Assembly (NCBI GenBank): GCA_035316885.1
Contig: DATHII010000198.1
Span: 1-22,694, forward strand
Source of the DNA: DASRTE01 sp035316885
GTDB lineage: Bacteria; Actinomycetota; Actinomycetes; Jiangellales; Jiangellaceae
Length of the DNA: 22,694 nt
Direction of reading: 5' to 3'
In this document: positions 20,768-22,694 of the stretch, in pieces
How positions within the stretch are numbered: the stretch's first letter is position 1
Layout: each line of letters starts with the position of its first letter
Program-made: the position numbers and the translations under genes
Notes under the pieces: generated by a model
Databases searched by the model: none
The model's input: only the letters and a program-made list of their open reading frames with translations
What the model was told of the DNA's origin: nothing

Positions 20768-22144
20768 GTGGCCGATAACTTCGACATCGTGATCCTCGGG
20801 GGAGGCAGCGGGGGGTATGCCTGTGCGTTCCGCGCCGCGGAGCTCGGCATGTCCGTGGCGCTGGTCGAGAAGGACAAGGTCGGGGGCACCTGCCTGCACT
20901 ACGGGTGCATCCCGACCAAGGCGCTGCTCCACGCCGCCGAGGTCGCCGACTATGCGCGCGAGAGCGCGCAGTTCGGCATCTCCGCGTCCCTCGAGAGCAT
21001 CGACATGGCCGCGGTCAACTCCTACAAGGACGGCGTGGTCGGTCGGCTCTACAAGGGTGTGCAGGGCCTGGTCAAGGCCCGGGGGGTGACGTTGGTCGAG
21101 GGCGCGGGCCGGCTGGTCGCTCCCAACGCGGTCGAGGTCGACGGCAAGCGGTACGAGGGCAAACACGTCGTACTCGCCACCGGCTCGTACGCGAAGACCC
21201 TTCCGGGCCTCGAGATCGACGGCGAGCGGGTCATCACCAGCTACGAGGCGCTGACGCTGGACCGCGTGCCCTCCTCGGTGGTCGTCCTGGGTGGCGGGGT
21301 CATCGGCGTCGAGTTCGCGAGCGTCTGGCGGTCCTTCGGCGCCGAGGTCACCATCATCGAGGCGCTCCCCCGCCTGGTCCCCACCGAGGACGAGGCCTGC
21401 TCCAAGGCGGTCGAGCGCGCCTTCCGCAAGCGCGGCATCGCCTTCAGGACCAGCACGCCGTTCAAGGCCGTCGACCACACCGACGCCGGCGTGCGGGTCA
21501 CAGTCGAGAACGGCGACCCGATCGAGGCCGAGCTCCTGCTGGTCGCGGTCGGGCGCGGCGCGGTGACCGACGGGCTCGGCTTCGACGAGGTGGGCGTCGC
21601 CATGGACCGCGGCTTCGTCACGGCCGACGAGCGCCTTCGCACCAATGTCGCGGGGGTCTACGCCCTGGGCGACCTCGTACCCGGCCTCCAGCTCGCCCAC
21701 CGTGGCTTCGGCCAGGGGATCTTCCTGGCCGAGGACATCGCCGGACTCAACCCGGTGCCGCTCGAGGACGCCGGCATCCCGCGGGTCACGTACTGCGATC
21801 CCGAGGTCGCGTCCGTGGGGCTCACCGAGGCCCAGGCGAAGGAGCAGTTGGGCGACGACAAGGTCGAGACGCTGGAGTACAACCTCGGCGGCAACGGCAA
21901 GAGCCAGATCCTCAAGACGCAGGGCTTCGTCAAGTTGGTCCGCGAGAAGGACGGCCCCATCCGGGGCGTGCACATGGTCGGTGCCCGGGTCGGCGAGCTG
22001 GTGGCCGAGGCGCAGCTCATCTACAACTGGGAGGCCCTGCCGGCTGAGGTCGCCCAACTGATCCACCCGCATCCCACCCAGAGCGAGGCCATCGGAGAAG
22101 CGCACCTGGCACTCGCCGGAAAGCCGCTGCACGTCCACGGCTGA
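20768..22144 (+). CDS. lpdA: Dihydrolipoamide dehydrogenase (E3)
   Basis: The FAD flavoprotein that reoxidises dihydrolipoyl groups of E2 (and glycine cleavage H protein) with NAD+. The 458-residue protein has the FAD-binding GGGSGGYACAFRAAELG, redox disulfide Cys42/Cys47 in GGTCLHYGCIPTKAL, the NAD-binding VVVLGGGVIGVEFASVW, FAD motif GVYALGDL, and the C-terminal HPHPTQSE with the His435/Glu440 dyad. GTG at 20768 is chosen: GGGAG lies seven bases upstream and FDIVILGGG then begins at the usual distance; ATG at 20744 is an in-frame alternative adding eight residues. The E2 gene follows 51 bp downstream, and the lipoate-dependent gcvT is about 5 kb away, so E3 may serve both systems. Confidence 0.95.
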   Translation: MADNFDIVILGGGSGGYACAFRAAELGMSVALVEKDKVGGTCLHYGCIPTKALLHAAEVADYARESAQFGISASLESIDMAAVNSYKDGVVGRLYKGVQGLVKARGVTLVEGAGRLVAPNAVEVDGKRYEGKHVVLATGSYAKTLPGLEIDGERVITSYEALTLDRVPSSVVVLGGGVIGVEFASVWRSFGAEVTIIEALPRLVPTEDEACSKAVERAFRKRGIAFRTSTPFKAVDHTDAGVRVTVENGDPIEAELLLVAVGRGAVTDGLGFDEVGVAMDRGFVTADERLRTNVAGVYALGDLVPGLQLAHRGFGQGIFLAEDIAGLNPVPLEDAGIPRVTYCDPEVASVGLTEAQAKEQLGDDKVETLEYNLGGNGKSQILKTQGFVKLVREKDGPIRGVHMVGARVGELVAEAQLIYNWEALPAEVAQLIHPHPTQSEAIGEAHLALAGKPLHVHG

Positions 22145-22156
22145 GTGGTAAACCCG

Positions 22157-22162
22157 TACGCT
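22157..22162 (+). promoter_or_regulatory. Possible -10 box for the E2 gene
   Basis: TACGCT matches TANNNT in the 51-bp gap after lpd and would start transcription near 22169, about 27 bases before the ATG. It would let the E2 gene be transcribed apart from lpd. No -35 is evident. Confidence 0.3.
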
Positions 22163-22195
22163 CGGCAGTCGAGCAACTCTGGAGAGGACTTGACG

Positions 22196-22694
22196 ATGGC
22201 GACCTCCGTCACCCTGCCCGCACTCGGCGAGAGCGTCACCGAGGGCACGGTCACCCGCTGGCTCAAGCAGGTCGGCGACATGGTCGAGACCGACGAGCCC
22301 CTGCTGGAGGTGTCCACCGACAAGGTCGACACCGAGATCCCGTCACCGGCATCGGGAACCCTGCTGGAGATCAAGGTCGCCGAGGACGAGACCGTCGAGG
22401 TCGGCACAGAACTGGCCGTCATAGGAAGCGCCGCCGACGGTGGCGGCGCCGGCGGGGAACAAGCCGTAGCGCCAGCAGAGCAGGCCGACACGCCCCAACC
22501 GGCCGCCGGCGGCGACGAGCCGGCGGCGGCCGGACCTTCGGCTGAGCAGGGAGAGCTGGACGAATCCTCGCCGGCGCAGGAGGCAGAACAGGCCCCTGTG
22601 CCGGCCCAGGCTCCCGAACCGGCCCAAGCGCCCGAACCGGCCCAGGAATCCGAACCGGCGCAGGCACCCGAACCGGCGCAGCAGGGCGCGCCTG
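22196..22694 (+). CDS. sucB: Dihydrolipoamide acyltransferase (E2), 5' part, cut by window end
   Basis: The N-terminal 166 residues of an E2 subunit of a 2-oxoacid dehydrogenase complex. The first domain (about 1-76) is a lipoyl domain, MATSVTLPALGESVTEGTV, with the lipoylated Lys43 in the STDKVDTE hairpin. It is followed by a flexible Ala/Pro/Glu/Gln-rich linker that becomes an 18-bp tandem repeat and then leaves the window; whether a second lipoyl domain, the E3-binding domain and the catalytic domain follow is not visible. ATG at 22196 follows AGAGGA by eight bases. By its place after lpd and the LPALGESVTEGT wording it is most like SucB/DlaT, the E2 shared by several complexes in actinobacteria. 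Confidence 0.9.
   Translation, partial: MATSVTLPALGESVTEGTVTRWLKQVGDMVETDEPLLEVSTDKVDTEIPSPASGTLLEIKVAEDETVEVGTELAVIGSAADGGGAGGEQAVAPAEQADTPQPAAGGDEPAAAGPSAEQGELDESSPAQEAEQAPVPAQAPEPAQAPEPAQESEPAQAPEPAQQGAP
22598..22687 (+). repeat. 18-bp tandem repeat in the E2 linker
   Basis: Five consecutive 18-bp units encode (E/V)PAQxx: VPAQAP, EPAQAP, EPAQES, EPAQAP, EPAQQG. GAACCGG recurs at 22616, 22634, 22652 and 22670. The unit gives a stiff, extended swinging-arm linker and is prone to copy-number change. The repeat may continue past the window end. Confidence 0.8.

Noticed and set aside
20693..22138. A 481-codon open frame antisense to lpd
   Set aside because: It mirrors the complete dihydrolipoamide dehydrogenase gene and matches no family; antisense frames stay open in GC-rich codon use.
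1..22694. CRISPR, insertion sequences, phage genes, tRNA or rRNA
   Set aside because: No spaced direct-repeat array, transposase or integrase wording, tRNA-like cloverleaf or rRNA sequence was noticed on either strand by eye.

Overview
The window is a GC-rich (roughly 70%) piece of an actinobacterial (Actinomycetota) chromosome. The evidence is dense GTG/ATG genes with GTGA stop/start overlaps, leaderless-type promoters, and gene content and order resembling the adoK-to-dlaT neighbourhood of Mycobacterium tuberculosis (adoK, HesB-type protein, glycerate kinase, DUF3043 protein, cobT, gcvT, leucyl aminopeptidase, dihydrolipoamide acyltransferase) as I remember it. The species cannot be fixed from the sequence. 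No insertion sequence, phage gene, CRISPR array, tRNA or rRNA was seen, so this looks like conserved core chromosome.

Region 1 (73-4683) is cofactor and central metabolism: adenosine kinase, an A-type Fe-S carrier and glycerate kinase on the minus strand. Diverging from them through a 27-bp palindrome that contains both start codons are a GNAT-like protein and quinolinate synthase nadA, itself an Fe-S enzyme. Region 2 (4688-7379, minus) is an envelope-stress module, pspA-pspAA-htpX-pspAB. Inside it, upstream of htpX, lies an ECF-sigma-like promoter abutted by a symmetric array of four TTCACCA half-sites; this is the most striking unexplained structure in the window. Region 3 (7497-8841) holds a DUF3043 membrane protein, an overlapping GNAT acetyltransferase and a small conserved protein.

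Region 4 (8892-14734) is vitamin B12 uptake and salvage. A cobalamin riboswitch precedes a four-gene operon whose genes overlap by GTGA: an exported, membrane-anchored protein of unknown function, EcfT, a fused double EcfA ATPase and an S component. Two GC-rich hairpins then separate it from cobT, which is divergent at both positions I recall as catalytic glutamates. Region 5 (14744-18217) holds gcvT on the minus strand and pepA-ddaH on the plus strand.

Region 6 (18224-20165, minus) is a probable autoregulated signalling operon: an ECF sigma factor without a clear start codon, a single-pass membrane protein that is probably its anti-sigma factor, and an exported protein of unknown function. 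Region 7 (20311-22694) holds a small conserved protein, dihydrolipoamide dehydrogenase, and the 5' part of the E2 acyltransferase gene, cut off by the window edge inside an 18-bp-repeat linker.
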